A DNA stretch of 64,000 bases from assembly GCF_000805455.1 (NCBI RefSeq), contig NZ_JSUS01000009.1, positions 62,001 through 126,000 on the forward strand. The letters are read 5' to 3'. A program made the position numbers and the translations under genes. The first letter of the stretch is position 1; every line of letters starts with the position of its first letter. Origin of the DNA: Acinetobacter sp. A47 (GTDB taxonomy: Bacteria; Pseudomonadota; Gammaproteobacteria; Pseudomonadales; Moraxellaceae). The notes under the pieces were generated by a model that saw nothing but the letters and a program-made list of their open reading frames with translations, did no database searches and was not told where the DNA came from. This document shows, one piece after another, positions 27,531-35,877 of this stretch.

Positions 27531-28157
27531 ATGTCACAATATTTTCCAGATTTACCCCCTCTTGTTCCCCAACGTGGAACAGCCTATAGCCGGGCATTAT
27601 GTAAAAAACTGTTCCTTGCACAAGGCTGGAAGGTGGTCGGTGAAATTCCTAACCTGCCTAAAGCTGTCGCCATCATTTCGCCACATACCTCCAATATTGA
27701 TGGCTGGTACGGCTTTCTGGCAATTGGAGGCTTGGGACTGAAAATTACCGTGCTCGGTAAAGACAGCCTGTTTAAGCCCCCACTGCAGCCGCTGCTCAAC
27801 TGGGCCGGACTGATTCCGGTTCGTCGCGATAGCGCCCATGGCCTGACAGAACAGGTGGTCGCGACCATTCAGCAGCACGACAAAATCTGGGTCGGCATGG
27901 CGCCGGAAGGTACACGCAAAAAAGCCGAGAAAATGAAAAGCGGTTTTTATCATATTGCCCATGCAGCCGGCATTCCAATCGTGATGTTTGCTTTTGATTA
28001 TGACCATAAAACCATTTACTGTCTGGGTGCCTTTACCCCGACCGGGCATTATCAGCAAGACCTCGAACAGATCATGCAGCGCTATGTCGGGCATTTCTCT
28101 GCCAAGAACCCGGACTGGCTGGCCGAACCCTTACAAAAACTTGTGAAAAAAAACTAG
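27531..28157 (+). CDS. 1-acyl-sn-glycerol-3-phosphate acyltransferase family protein
   Basis: 208 residues, a PlsC-type acyltransferase. The catalytic His and Asp are in HTSNID (motif I, about residues 49-54), and the substrate-binding motif APEGTRKK is at about residues 123-130. It lacks the N-terminal membrane helices of typical PlsC, so it may be a soluble or peripheral member acting on lysophospholipid or another acceptor. It is separated by 64 bp from the patatin-like gene on the same strand, suggesting linked phospholipid turnover. Confidence 0.8.
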   Translation: MSQYFPDLPPLVPQRGTAYSRALCKKLFLAQGWKVVGEIPNLPKAVAIISPHTSNIDGWYGFLAIGGLGLKITVLGKDSLFKPPLQPLLNWAGLIPVRRDSAHGLTEQVVATIQQHDKIWVGMAPEGTRKKAEKMKSGFYHIAHAAGIPIVMFAFDYDHKTIYCLGAFTPTGHYQQDLEQIMQRYVGHFSAKNPDWLAEPLQKLVKKN

Positions 28158-28221
28158 AAAATTAGGGGCAAATCTGCTCTGATGTGCCCATCTTTTTTTG
28201 TACATTTTATCTGCATTTGTT

Positions 28222-29139
28222 ATGAACATTGCTCGCTTATCCTGCCTGACTGTTCTTGGTCTGGCTTTATATGGTTGTGACCAAACTGTAAAGAAAACTC
28301 CCCCGACGTCTGCTATTCAGGCGCGTGAGCCAGTTATTGCACTGGCATTAGGCGGCGGTGGTGCCAAAGGCTTTGCCCATATTGGTGTCATCAAGGTACT
28401 CGAGTCACATGGCATCAAACCAAAAATCGTGACAGGCACCAGTGCCGGTAGCTTTGTCGGCAGTATTTATGCCAGCGGTCAAACACCTTATCAAATGCAG
28501 AACCTTGCCTTGAAACTGCAAGAGTCGGATTTACGTGATCTCACCCTCAATAGTCAAGGTATTATTCTGGGCCAAAAACTGCAAAACTATGTGAACAACC
28601 AGGTCGGCAATAAGCCGATTGAGCAATTCCCGATCCGTTTTGCTGCGGTCGCCACCCGTCTGGACAGTGGTAAAAAAGCCGAGTTTATTAAAGGCAATGC
28701 CGGTCAGGCGGTACGTGCCTCTTGCAGTATTCCCAATGTATTTGTGCCAGCGGTCATCGGCAAGACCAAATATGTAGATGGTGGTTTGGTCAGCCCGATT
28801 CCGGTCAAAACCGCCAAAGATATGGGAGCTGATATCGTAATTGCGGTGGATATTTCTGCCCGTCCGGTCGGCGGCAAACCGCTCAGTATGTGGGGCCTGT
28901 TAGACCAGACCATTAATATCATGGGACAGCAAAGTATTAATGAAGAACTGAATCAGGCCACCGTGGTGATTCAACCCAAAGTAGGCCATCTGGGTGTACT
29001 GGATCTTAAATCGAGCAATGAAGCCATCTTGGAAGGTGAAAAAGCAGCTCAGGCCAAGATCACAGCAATTCAAAATGCAATTACGAGCTTCAAAAAATCC
29101 CCGGCTGCCCTAAAACCGGCACCACGCGCAAAATTCTAA
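28222..29139 (+). CDS. patatin-like phospholipase, probable lipoprotein
   Basis: 305 residues from the ATG at 28222; the frame opens at 28198. The N-terminus MNIARLSCLTVLGLALYGC is a lipoprotein signal with lipobox LYGC. The patatin domain has the oxyanion motif GGGGAKGFAHIG, the nucleophile motif GTSAGS and the catalytic Asp in VDGG. RssA-like proteins are the nearest type. It is probably lipid-anchored in the envelope, with lipase or esterase activity. It may be co-transcribed with the preceding acyltransferase. Confidence 0.85.
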   Translation: MNIARLSCLTVLGLALYGCDQTVKKTPPTSAIQAREPVIALALGGGGAKGFAHIGVIKVLESHGIKPKIVTGTSAGSFVGSIYASGQTPYQMQNLALKLQESDLRDLTLNSQGIILGQKLQNYVNNQVGNKPIEQFPIRFAAVATRLDSGKKAEFIKGNAGQAVRASCSIPNVFVPAVIGKTKYVDGGLVSPIPVKTAKDMGADIVIAVDISARPVGGKPLSMWGLLDQTINIMGQQSINEELNQATVVIQPKVGHLGVLDLKSSNEAILEGEKAAQAKITAIQNAITSFKKSPAALKPAPRAKF

Positions 29140-29320
29140 AAACGGCCTAAACCGCTGCCGAGACCTGCGGAAACTTGCAGTATGCACAAGTTCCTTAAGT
29201 ATCGGCAGCCTTCCTGCCTAAAAAAACAATCTTTTTATATTCATAAAGATAATCATCTGCTACAGTGCTAAAGGTGAATAATTTTTCACCTTTACTCTGT
29301 TTAGTCATGCGAGCAAATCT

Positions 29321-29779
29321 ATGGAATTTGTAGTTGAACCTTGGCACTGGTTTGTATTAGGGATTTTACTGATTCTTTCAGAATTGATTCTGCCTGCCTT
29401 TGCTGCCTTGTGGTTTGGCATCGCAGCAGTCATGGTGTGTATATTGCTGTGGCTTTTCCCGATGATGGGTTTTACCACTCAGGTCATTACCTGGGGTATT
29501 TTGTCTATTTTATGTACGATTCTCTGGTTCAAATTTATCAAGCCGCTGTCGATTGATAAAACCAAGGCAGGACTCCCTCGCGAAGCAACCATCGGTCAGG
29601 TCGGTATGGTGATCCAGACCGGACTGGCCCACGGACAAATTATTGTACGCTTCCCGATCCCTGTCTTAGGTTCCGATGAATGGCACTGCCGTTGTACCAG
29701 TCCGGTACAGGTCGGTGATCGCGTTCGCGTGGTTGATATTTTGGGCAATGATTTAGTCGTTCAACCTCATACGTCATAA
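29321..29779 (+). CDS. NfeD-family membrane protein
   Basis: 152-residue short NfeD protein. About three or four hydrophobic helices (residues 8-75) precede an OB-fold domain with GQVGMVIQTGLAHGQIIVRFP and WHCRCTSPVQVGDRVRVVDILGNDLVV, the family pattern. NfeD proteins act with SPFH/stomatin partners in membrane microdomains; the partner gene follows at 18 bp, as is common (YbbK/QmcA pair). Confidence 0.88.
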   Translation: MEFVVEPWHWFVLGILLILSELILPAFAALWFGIAAVMVCILLWLFPMMGFTTQVITWGILSILCTILWFKFIKPLSIDKTKAGLPREATIGQVGMVIQTGLAHGQIIVRFPIPVLGSDEWHCRCTSPVQVGDRVRVVDILGNDLVVQPHTS

Positions 29780-29797
29780 ACACAAAGAGGGTTTCTA

Positions 29798-30649
29798 ATG
29801 TCTGTCGGTACGATTGTCGTCTTAGCTTTTCTAGCTTTTATCGGTGTTACTATTTTTAAAGGGGTACGTATAGTTCCCCAAGGTTATAAATGGATTGTAC
29901 AACGTTTAGGTAAATACCATACCACGTTGAGTCCAGGCCTGAACTTCGTGATTCCTTATGTGGATGAAGTAGCGTATAAAATTACCACCAAGGATATTGT
30001 TCTGGATATTCCTTCACAGGAAGTCATTACCCGCGACAATGCCGTGCTGGTCATGAACGCCGTAGCTTATATCAACCTGACCACACCTGAAAAAGCGGTG
30101 TACGGGATTGAAAACTATACCTGGGCCATTCAAAATCTGGTGCAGACCTCACTGCGTTCGATCGTGGGTGAAATGGATCTGGATGATGCGCTGTCTTCAC
30201 GAGATCATATCAAGGCAAAACTTAAAGCAGCCATTTCTGATGATATTTCTGATTGGGGTATTACCCTGAAAACCGTTGAAATTCAGGATATCCAGCCGTC
30301 CCATACCATGCAGGCTGCGATGGAAGCACAAGCTGCCGCCGAACGTCAGCGTCGCGCGACCGTCACCAAGGCAGATGGTGAAAAACAGGCCGCCATTCTG
30401 GAAGCGGATGGTCGTCTGGAAGCCTCTCGTCGTGATGCAGAAGCGCAGGTTGTACTTGCAGAATCATCACAACGTGCCATTGAGATGGTGACCAGTGCGG
30501 TAGGCGATAAAGAAATTCCTGTGGCTTACTTGCTCGGTGAGCAATATGTAAAAGCCATGCAAGATCTGGCCAAATCGAACAATGCAAAAACCGTGGTACT
30601 TCCTGCCGATGTACTCAATACCATTCGCGGGATTATGGGCAAGCACTAG
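29798..30649 (+). CDS. qmcA: SPFH/band 7 (stomatin-like) protein
   Basis: 283 residues. One N-terminal membrane helix (about 4-22) is followed by the band 7 domain (VRIVPQGYKWIVQRLGKYHTTLSPGLNFVIP and so on, in pieces), then an Ala/Glu-rich coiled coil (AAMEAQAAAERQRRATVTKA) and a helical C-terminus. Stomatin-like proteins form membrane-associated oligomeric scaffolds, often with FtsH-type proteases. It is co-transcribed with the NfeD gene and followed by a strong terminator. Confidence 0.88.
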   Translation: MSVGTIVVLAFLAFIGVTIFKGVRIVPQGYKWIVQRLGKYHTTLSPGLNFVIPYVDEVAYKITTKDIVLDIPSQEVITRDNAVLVMNAVAYINLTTPEKAVYGIENYTWAIQNLVQTSLRSIVGEMDLDDALSSRDHIKAKLKAAISDDISDWGITLKTVEIQDIQPSHTMQAAMEAQAAAERQRRATVTKADGEKQAAILEADGRLEASRRDAEAQVVLAESSQRAIEMVTSAVGDKEIPVAYLLGEQYVKAMQDLAKSNNAKTVVLPADVLNTIRGIMGKH

Positions 30650-30667
30650 GCCTGATGTCTCCATAAA

Positions 30668-30697
30668 AAATAAAGCAGCGTTTCCGCTGCTTTATTT
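30668..30697 (+). terminator. bidirectional terminator between qmcA and the YjbR gene
   Basis: Perfect 13-bp stem AAATAAAGCAGCG / CGCTGCTTTATTT with a TTTC loop, flanked by A- and T-rich ends, between convergent genes. Confidence 0.9.
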
Positions 30698-30699
30698 GT

Positions 30700-31068
30700 T
30701 TAAGCTTTTCCGATCAGCTTTCGGGTCTTGACCGGGAGCGTATTTAGCACCAGATCGTATGAATCCTGAATCAGGTCTTGAACCAGATCAGGCGTAATCT
30801 CCGGACCACTGGCAATCGAAATCCAGTGTTTCTTGTTCATGTGATAACCTGCAGAGATAGAAGGATACAGCTCCTGATACTCCAGACTTTTTTCAGGCTG
30901 GCATTTTAGCGTGACAATCAGTTGTCCGGCATTGACCCCGATATACATAAACATCTTGTCAAAGACTTTAAACACTTCAAAATCAGGACCAAAAGGCCGG
31001 GACTGCTTTGCAAAGGCCAGATTTTGTCCATAGTGCAAGGCGCATTGTTCAAGTTGATCCTGTTGCAT
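30700..31068 (-). CDS. MmcQ/YjbR family protein
   Basis: 122 residues, the usual length of the MmcQ/YjbR (CyaY-like fold) DNA-binding family. Typical pattern elements are FGPDFEVFKVFDKMFMYIGV, VTLKCQPEKSLEYQELYPSI and GYHMNKKHWISI. The cellular role of the family is not known. GGGAAG lies about 9 nt before the ATG. It is preceded on the same strand by a GNAT gene. Confidence 0.85.
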   Translation of the reverse strand: MQQDQLEQCALHYGQNLAFAKQSRPFGPDFEVFKVFDKMFMYIGVNAGQLIVTLKCQPEKSLEYQELYPSISAGYHMNKKHWISIASGPEITPDLVQDLIQDSYDLVLNTLPVKTRKLIGKA

Positions 31069-31184
31069 TCAGTTTTCTTCCCTGCTCTACAATGAGCGTG
31101 ATTTGACCTTATTATAAAGCGGTTACTTTGATTGAATCCGGTTTTGTTGAGCGGGCCTTGAGTATCCCGACCGAACAGATGCAA

Positions 31185-31652
31185 TCAGTCCGATGGAAAG
31201 GCAATGGCAAAAAACCGGCTTTCCGATTGCTCCTGAAAACCGAGTTTACGGTATAACGTCTGGGCCTTTATATTGTCCGCTGTCGTTTCCAGTGCAATAA
31301 ATCTGGCATCTGTTTGTTGCGCAAAGTCGATGGCCTGTTGCATTAAAGACGCTGCAATTCCTTGTCGACGATAGCTTTGCTCTACATACAGATCATTTAA
31401 AATCCAGGCCTTGCCAAGTGATACTGAAGAAAAAGTCGGATAGAGCTGTACAAAACCAATGATCTTGTTGGTGTCGTTTTTCCGGATAAACAATACTGAA
31501 TCTTTATGTTTTAAGCGGTCTTCAATAAATTGTCTGGCACCAGCCAGATCACTGGCTTGCTGATAAAAAACCCGATAGGCATTAAATATTTCGGCAAGCC
31601 CATCCAGATCGTGTAGAGAGGGAGTATCTGCCGTGTTGACTGAGGTTTGCAT
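31185..31652 (-). CDS. GNAT-family N-acetyltransferase
   Basis: 155 residues from the ATG at 31652, which follows GGGA with 9-nt spacing; the frame continues to a TTG at 31667. The acetyl-CoA site is LYVEQSYRRQGIAASLMQQA (Q/RxxGxG/A motif), and the C-terminal part has the usual NIKAQTLYRKLGFQ. The substrate is not predictable. It lies downstream of ispA, separated by a terminator. Confidence 0.82.
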   Translation of the reverse strand: MQTSVNTADTPSLHDLDGLAEIFNAYRVFYQQASDLAGARQFIEDRLKHKDSVLFIRKNDTNKIIGFVQLYPTFSSVSLGKAWILNDLYVEQSYRRQGIAASLMQQAIDFAQQTDARFIALETTADNIKAQTLYRKLGFQEQSESRFFAIAFPSD

Positions 31653-31670
31653 TTTATGATTTCCCAAAAA

Positions 31671-31696
31671 TAAAAGACCATCACAATGGTCTTTTA
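31671..31696 (-). terminator. ispA terminator
   Basis: TAAAAGACCAT / ATGGTCTTTTA forms an 11-bp stem with a CACA loop and is followed on the minus strand by TTTTT. Confidence 0.85.
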
Positions 31697-31730
31697 TAGC
31701 ATGAATACTTTTAGAAAAATGCCGGGCTTG

Positions 31731-32648
31731 CTAACTTTTACGTGCCAGTAGAAATTGTGAAATTTCAAGCAACTGTTTCGCATTTTCACCAAAATACGCC
31801 AAGGCTTCAAAGGCTTGATCATGCAGGCTTTGGGCATAAGCTTGTGCCTGTTCCAATCCCATCAGGGCCGGATAGGTCGACTTCTGCATTTGCTCATCCT
31901 TGCCTGCCGTTTTGCCCAGAGTTTCTGTACTGGCTGTAATGTCCAGAATATCATCCTGCACCTGAAAAGCCAGACCAATGCTTTGCCCGAACTGACGTAG
32001 TTGAGGAATGGCCTGATCTGTACCACCAAACAGGGTTACAGCCCCCATCATGATGGCAGCCTGAATCAAGGCACCGGTTTTATTGCGGTGAATATTTTCC
32101 AATTCGGCCTGGTCAATCTGCTTGCCTTCCCCTTCCGCCTGCAAATCAAGAATTTGACCGCATACCATTTTTGAACTGGCCGTCGCTAAAATCTGTACCT
32201 GCTTCAACACAATTGCAGCATCAGTTCCCTGACCTTGCTCATCAAACAAACGGCTTCCTAAAACCTCGAAAGCCATCGACTGCAAAATATCACCAGCCAG
32301 CACGGCAATATCTTCACCGAATGCAACATGGCAGGTTGGCTGTCCGCGACGCAGCAAATCATCGTCCATACAAGGCAAATCATCATGTACCATTGAATAG
32401 CAGTGGATCAGTTCAACTGCAACTGCCGCACGGCGGACAGCAGCAAAGTGTTGATTGGGTTGTATTGACGCTGCCGCATAACACAAAGCTGGACGAATAC
32501 GTTTTCCACCAAGCATGACAGCATGATGAACAGCTGCTTTTAAAGGTTCTGGAATCGAAAATGCAGCCAAAGCAGTCAATAAATCCTGTTGAATACGTTG
32601 CTGAGCCTGTTTTAACACATCCGCATTAACTTGAGAAATAGATGACAC
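31731..32648 (-). CDS. ispA: farnesyl diphosphate synthase (short-chain polyprenyl synthase)
   Basis: The frame is open to 32759, but the family N-terminus (SSISQVNADVLKQAQQRIQ) begins at a GTG at 32648 that follows GAGG with 5-nt spacing, giving 305 residues, the usual size. It condenses isopentenyl diphosphate with DMAPP and GPP to farnesyl diphosphate in the cytoplasm. The first Asp-rich motif is VHDDLPCMDDDLLRRG and the second is FQVQDDILD, with GGKRIRP near the N-terminus. The extra upstream residues run toward the prpF terminator, further evidence against the long form. Confidence 0.9.
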   Translation of the reverse strand: MSSISQVNADVLKQAQQRIQQDLLTALAAFSIPEPLKAAVHHAVMLGGKRIRPALCYAAASIQPNQHFAAVRRAAVAVELIHCYSMVHDDLPCMDDDLLRRGQPTCHVAFGEDIAVLAGDILQSMAFEVLGSRLFDEQGQGTDAAIVLKQVQILATASSKMVCGQILDLQAEGEGKQIDQAELENIHRNKTGALIQAAIMMGAVTLFGGTDQAIPQLRQFGQSIGLAFQVQDDILDITASTETLGKTAGKDEQMQKSTYPALMGLEQAQAYAQSLHDQAFEALAYFGENAKQLLEISQFLLARKS

Positions 32649-32762
32649 AATTGCCTCGGGAAATCTTAATGGAAGGAAAATGACAAGACTTGCCAGAATG
32701 GCGACATCATAACACAATTTGTCAGCAGAAATTGCATTTGCAGCTTTAATCCCTTCCAAAAC

Positions 32763-32790
32763 ATAAAGCCTTCAAATGAAGGCTTTATCA
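32763..32790 (-). terminator. prpF terminator
   Basis: Perfect 12-bp stem ATAAAGCCTTCA / TGAAGGCTTTAT (32763-32788), 20 bp after the prpF stop on the minus strand, with a short T-rich tail. Confidence 0.8.
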
Positions 32791-32808
32791 GACAATTCAA
32801 GCATTTGC

Positions 32809-33996
32809 TCAGAAAGTATCCCCCGGTACACGCACCCAGCCTTCCATCAATACACGGGCGCTACGGCTCATAATGGCCTTTTTCACAGCCCATTTGCCAT
32901 CGATCAGCTCGGCCTGTGCCCCAACACGTAAGGTGCCTGACGGATGTCCAAACCGGACTGCTTCACGCTCGCCGCCCCCGGCCGCCAGATTCACCAGCGT
33001 CCCCGGAATGGCTGCTGCCGTGCCAATTGCCACAGCGGCCGTTCCCATCATGGCGTGGTGCAGCTTGCCCATCGACAGGGCACGTACCAGTAAATCGACA
33101 TCACGCTCATCTACGTGCTTGCCGCTTGATGAGGTATAGCTTTTCGGTTTTGATACAAATGCAATTTTAGGGGTATGCTGGCGTGCTGCCGCTTCGGAAA
33201 TATCCTTGATCAGGCCCATATGGACAGCACCATAGGCACGGATTTTCTCAAAACGGGCCAAGGCAGTGGCATCGCCGTTGATATGATCTTGCAGTTCTGT
33301 GCCTTGATAGCCGATTTCTTCTGCATTCAGGAAAATGGTTGGAATGCCTGCATTGATAAAGGTCGCTTTAAAAGTCCCCACATCCGGAACCACCAGTTGA
33401 TCCACAACATTTCCTGTCGGGAACATATCCCCCCCTTCTTCGCCATCATCCGCAGGATCTAGAAACTCGATCTGCACTTCTGCTGCCGGAAAAGTCACAC
33501 CATCCAGCTCAAAATCACCGGTTTCCTGCACTTCACCATTGGTCACAGGTACATGCGCGATAATGGTTTTCTGGATATTCTTCTGCCAGATGCGTACCGT
33601 ACAGATACCATTTTCAGGAATACGGTCGGCATCGACCAGACCATTAGAAATCGCAAACGAGCCCACAGCGGCGGTGAGGTTGCCGCAGTTGCCACTCCAG
33701 TCTACAAATGGCTGATCAATGGAGACTTGTCCAAATAGATAATCCACATCATGGTCTGGCTCTGAACTTTTTGCCAGAATCACGGTTTTACTGGTACTGG
33801 AGGTTGCGCCACCCATCCCGTCAATCTGCTTGCCATAAGGGTCCGGACTCCCAATCACACGAAGCAGTAACTGATCACGCGCCTTGCCTGCTACTTGTGC
33901 CGCTTCAGGTAAATCATCCAGTTTGAAAAATACCCCTTTACTTGTGCCACCACGCATATAGGTTGCAGCGACTTTGATTTGCGGTACTGAGCTCAT
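32809..33996 (-). CDS. prpF: 2-methylaconitate cis-trans isomerase PrpF
   Basis: PrpF family protein of 395 residues; AAGGA is 8 nt before the ATG at 33996 and only 2-3 nt before the earlier ATG at 34002, so I prefer the later. Family patterns are TYMRGGTSKGVFFKLDDLP, IDGMGGATSSTSKTVIL, WSGNCGNLTAAVGSFAI with the catalytic-type Cys, and HPSGTLRVGA. It isomerises trans- to cis-2-methylaconitate in the AcnD-dependent methylcitrate cycle. No prpB, prpC or acnD is in this window, so it stands alone. Confidence 0.88.
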   Translation of the reverse strand: MSSVPQIKVAATYMRGGTSKGVFFKLDDLPEAAQVAGKARDQLLLRVIGSPDPYGKQIDGMGGATSSTSKTVILAKSSEPDHDVDYLFGQVSIDQPFVDWSGNCGNLTAAVGSFAISNGLVDADRIPENGICTVRIWQKNIQKTIIAHVPVTNGEVQETGDFELDGVTFPAAEVQIEFLDPADDGEEGGDMFPTGNVVDQLVVPDVGTFKATFINAGIPTIFLNAEEIGYQGTELQDHINGDATALARFEKIRAYGAVHMGLIKDISEAAARQHTPKIAFVSKPKSYTSSSGKHVDERDVDLLVRALSMGKLHHAMMGTAAVAIGTAAAIPGTLVNLAAGGGEREAVRFGHPSGTLRVGAQAELIDGKWAVKKAIMSRSARVLMEGWVRVPGDTF

Positions 33997-34002
33997 GTCC
34001 AT

Positions 34003-34366
34003 TTTCCTTTTATGATATTCTTGATGCAGCCGGATTCTGTTTCTAAAATTACGGCACAGCCGTTAAAAATACCAGAGCAGCCAAGCTGCGTGAATGTATT
34101 TTCATGGGTAAAATCTGTTCATTATAGTGAGAACTTTTCACGGCTTATACAATGGCAGAAATACCTCACCATCCGTCGGGAAAAACAAGACGATCAACAC
34201 ACTGTGCAAATAAACAGCAACAATAAGTCAAAAAATAAAATAAATGATTGATTTTTAACTATATTTAAAAGCAACTTTCCAGTCATGGCAATGCTGTACT
34301 TTTACTAGTCGAAAATCAATCAATCTATTAGAATAATCCAGTTAATTCCTCGTCGAGCTCAGTCCT
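34003..34366. other. intergenic region between prpF and the permease
   Basis: About 360 bases between divergent genes, AT-rich in the right half. It must hold both promoters. A 79-codon frame at 34012-34251 has no ribosome-binding site or recognisable product. Confidence 0.4.
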
Positions 34367-35725
34367 TTGAACAACGATTCTTCTCAACTTCAGCGTGGAC
34401 TAAAAAACCGCCATATCCAACTCATCGCAATGGGTGGAGCGATTGGTACGGGCTTATTTTTAGGTTCTGCGCAAATTATCCAGTCTGCTGGACCATCGAT
34501 TATTTTGGGTTATGCAATTGGCGGCCTGATTGTTTTTCTCATCATGCGTCATTTAGGTGAAATGATTGTCGAAGAGCCCGTTGCCGGTTCATTTAGTCAT
34601 TTTGCCTATAAATATTGGGGTAAATTTCCGGGCTTTATCACAGGCTGGAACTACTGGGTGCTCTATATCCTTGTGGCAATGACTGAGTTAACTGCCGTAG
34701 GTAAATATATTAATTACTGGTGGCCGCAAATTCCCGCCTGGCAGTCGGTCTTGTTTTTCTTTGTCGTGATTACGGCAGTGAACCTGACCAATGTTAAATT
34801 CTATGGCGAATCAGAGTTCTGGCTAGCAATTATCAAGGTAACAGCTGTGGTTGCCATGATCCTGTTTGGCCTGTTTCTGCTGTTTACCGCAGATGCCAAC
34901 TCAACGGCTTCTTTTAGCAATCTCTGGACTCATGGCGGCTTCTTCCCGAACGGCTTTGAAGGCCTGTTCTACATGCTGGCTTTCCTGATGTTTGCTTTTG
35001 GGGGAATTGAACTGATCGGGATGGCAGCGGCTGAAGCCAAGGAACCCAAGAAAACCATTCCTAAAGCGATTAATCAGGTGGTGATTCGTATTCTGGTCTT
35101 CTACGTCGGTTCTCTTGCTATTCTGCTGTCACTGGTGCCCTGGAACCAGCTCGATCTTGGCGGACTGGATAAAAGCCCGTTCGTGATGATTTTCAGCCAG
35201 ATGGGCATTGGCTGGGCAGCTCATCTGCTGAACTTTATTATCCTGACCGCGGCATTGTCGGTCTATAACAGCGGAATGTATGCCAATAGCCGTATGGTCT
35301 TTGGCTTAGCCCAACAAGGCAATGCACCGAAGATCTTTACCAAGACCAACAAGCAAGGTGTCCCGGTTCCAGCCGTACTTCTCTCTGCATTCCTGATTTT
35401 CGGCTGTGTCTTGCTAAACTACTTTGTACCTGAAGATGCCTTAGGCCACCTGATGTATGTAGTGGTAGGTGCTCTGGTATTAAACTGGGCAATGATTAGC
35501 CTGACCCATCTAAAATACAGACAACATATCAAGGCTGCCCAGATCAAGACCTCTTATCCGGCGCTATGGTCTCCGTTCAGTAACTATCTGGTCTTGGCAT
35601 TTATTGGCGTTGTGCTGTATATCATGTGGCAACAAGGCTTTAAAGAGTCGGTGCTGATGATTCCGGTGTGGATCGTGTTCATGTTTATTTTTTACAAGTT
35701 CTTAAACCGCCAGACTGAAAACTGA
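34367..35725 (+). CDS. aroP: aromatic amino acid permease (AroP type)
   Basis: 452-residue amino acid-polyamine-organocation transporter with 12 membrane segments. The sequence tracks AroP closely over its length: LQRGLKNRHIQLIAMGGAIG, RHLGEMIVEEPVAGSFSHFA, FITGWNYWVLYILVAMTELT and SVYNSGMYANSRMVFGLAQQ. It probably imports Phe, Tyr and Trp; PheP or a D-Ala/Gly permease is a less likely reading. The start is a TTG without a good ribosome-binding site, and no nearby ATG is better placed. Confidence 0.8.
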   Translation: MNNDSSQLQRGLKNRHIQLIAMGGAIGTGLFLGSAQIIQSAGPSIILGYAIGGLIVFLIMRHLGEMIVEEPVAGSFSHFAYKYWGKFPGFITGWNYWVLYILVAMTELTAVGKYINYWWPQIPAWQSVLFFFVVITAVNLTNVKFYGESEFWLAIIKVTAVVAMILFGLFLLFTADANSTASFSNLWTHGGFFPNGFEGLFYMLAFLMFAFGGIELIGMAAAEAKEPKKTIPKAINQVVIRILVFYVGSLAILLSLVPWNQLDLGGLDKSPFVMIFSQMGIGWAAHLLNFIILTAALSVYNSGMYANSRMVFGLAQQGNAPKIFTKTNKQGVPVPAVLLSAFLIFGCVLLNYFVPEDALGHLMYVVVGALVLNWAMISLTHLKYRQHIKAAQIKTSYPALWSPFSNYLVLAFIGVVLYIMWQQGFKESVLMIPVWIVFMFIFYKFLNRQTEN

Positions 35726-35743
35726 CAATAAATCGGCTGACAC

Positions 35744-35774
35744 AAAAAGTGATTGCACAAGCAATCACTTTTTT
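35744..35774 (+). terminator. terminator of the AroP-type permease gene
   Basis: AAAAAGTGATTGC / GCAATCACTTTTT is a 13-bp stem with an ACAA loop, followed by T. Confidence 0.9.
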
Positions 35775-35794
35775 GTTTATAATCATAAAATTAT

Positions 35795-35867
35795 GCGCTC
35801 ATAGCTTAACTGGATAGAGCAGTTGCCTCCTAAGCGACCGGCGTGGGTTCGAGTCCCGCTGAGCGCA
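35795..35867 (+). tRNA. tRNA-Arg (anticodon CCU)
   Basis: A full cloverleaf can be drawn: acceptor stem GCGCTCA / TGAGCGC, D-stem GCTT / GAGC, anticodon stem GTTGC / GCGAC with the loop CTCCTAA (anticodon CCT at 829-831 of this kilobase, 35829-35831), T-arm GGGTTCGAGTCCC and discriminator A. CCA is not encoded. It reads the rare AGG codon. The next gene ends 10 bp downstream on the other strand. Confidence 0.95.
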
Positions 35868-35877
35868 TAGCCCGATT

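Noticed and set aside
27442-27741. 99-codon frame at the start of the acyltransferase gene
   Set aside because: It overlaps the well-supported acyltransferase frame that carries the HTSNID and APEGTR motifs.
28157-28221. Start of the patatin-like gene at 28198
   Set aside because: The extra eight residues precede a good lipoprotein signal that begins at 28222, so the later start is preferred.
34012-34251. 79-codon frame between prpF and the AroP-type permease gene
   Set aside because: No ribosome-binding site, polar low-complexity C-terminus; it lies in a region that must hold two promoters.
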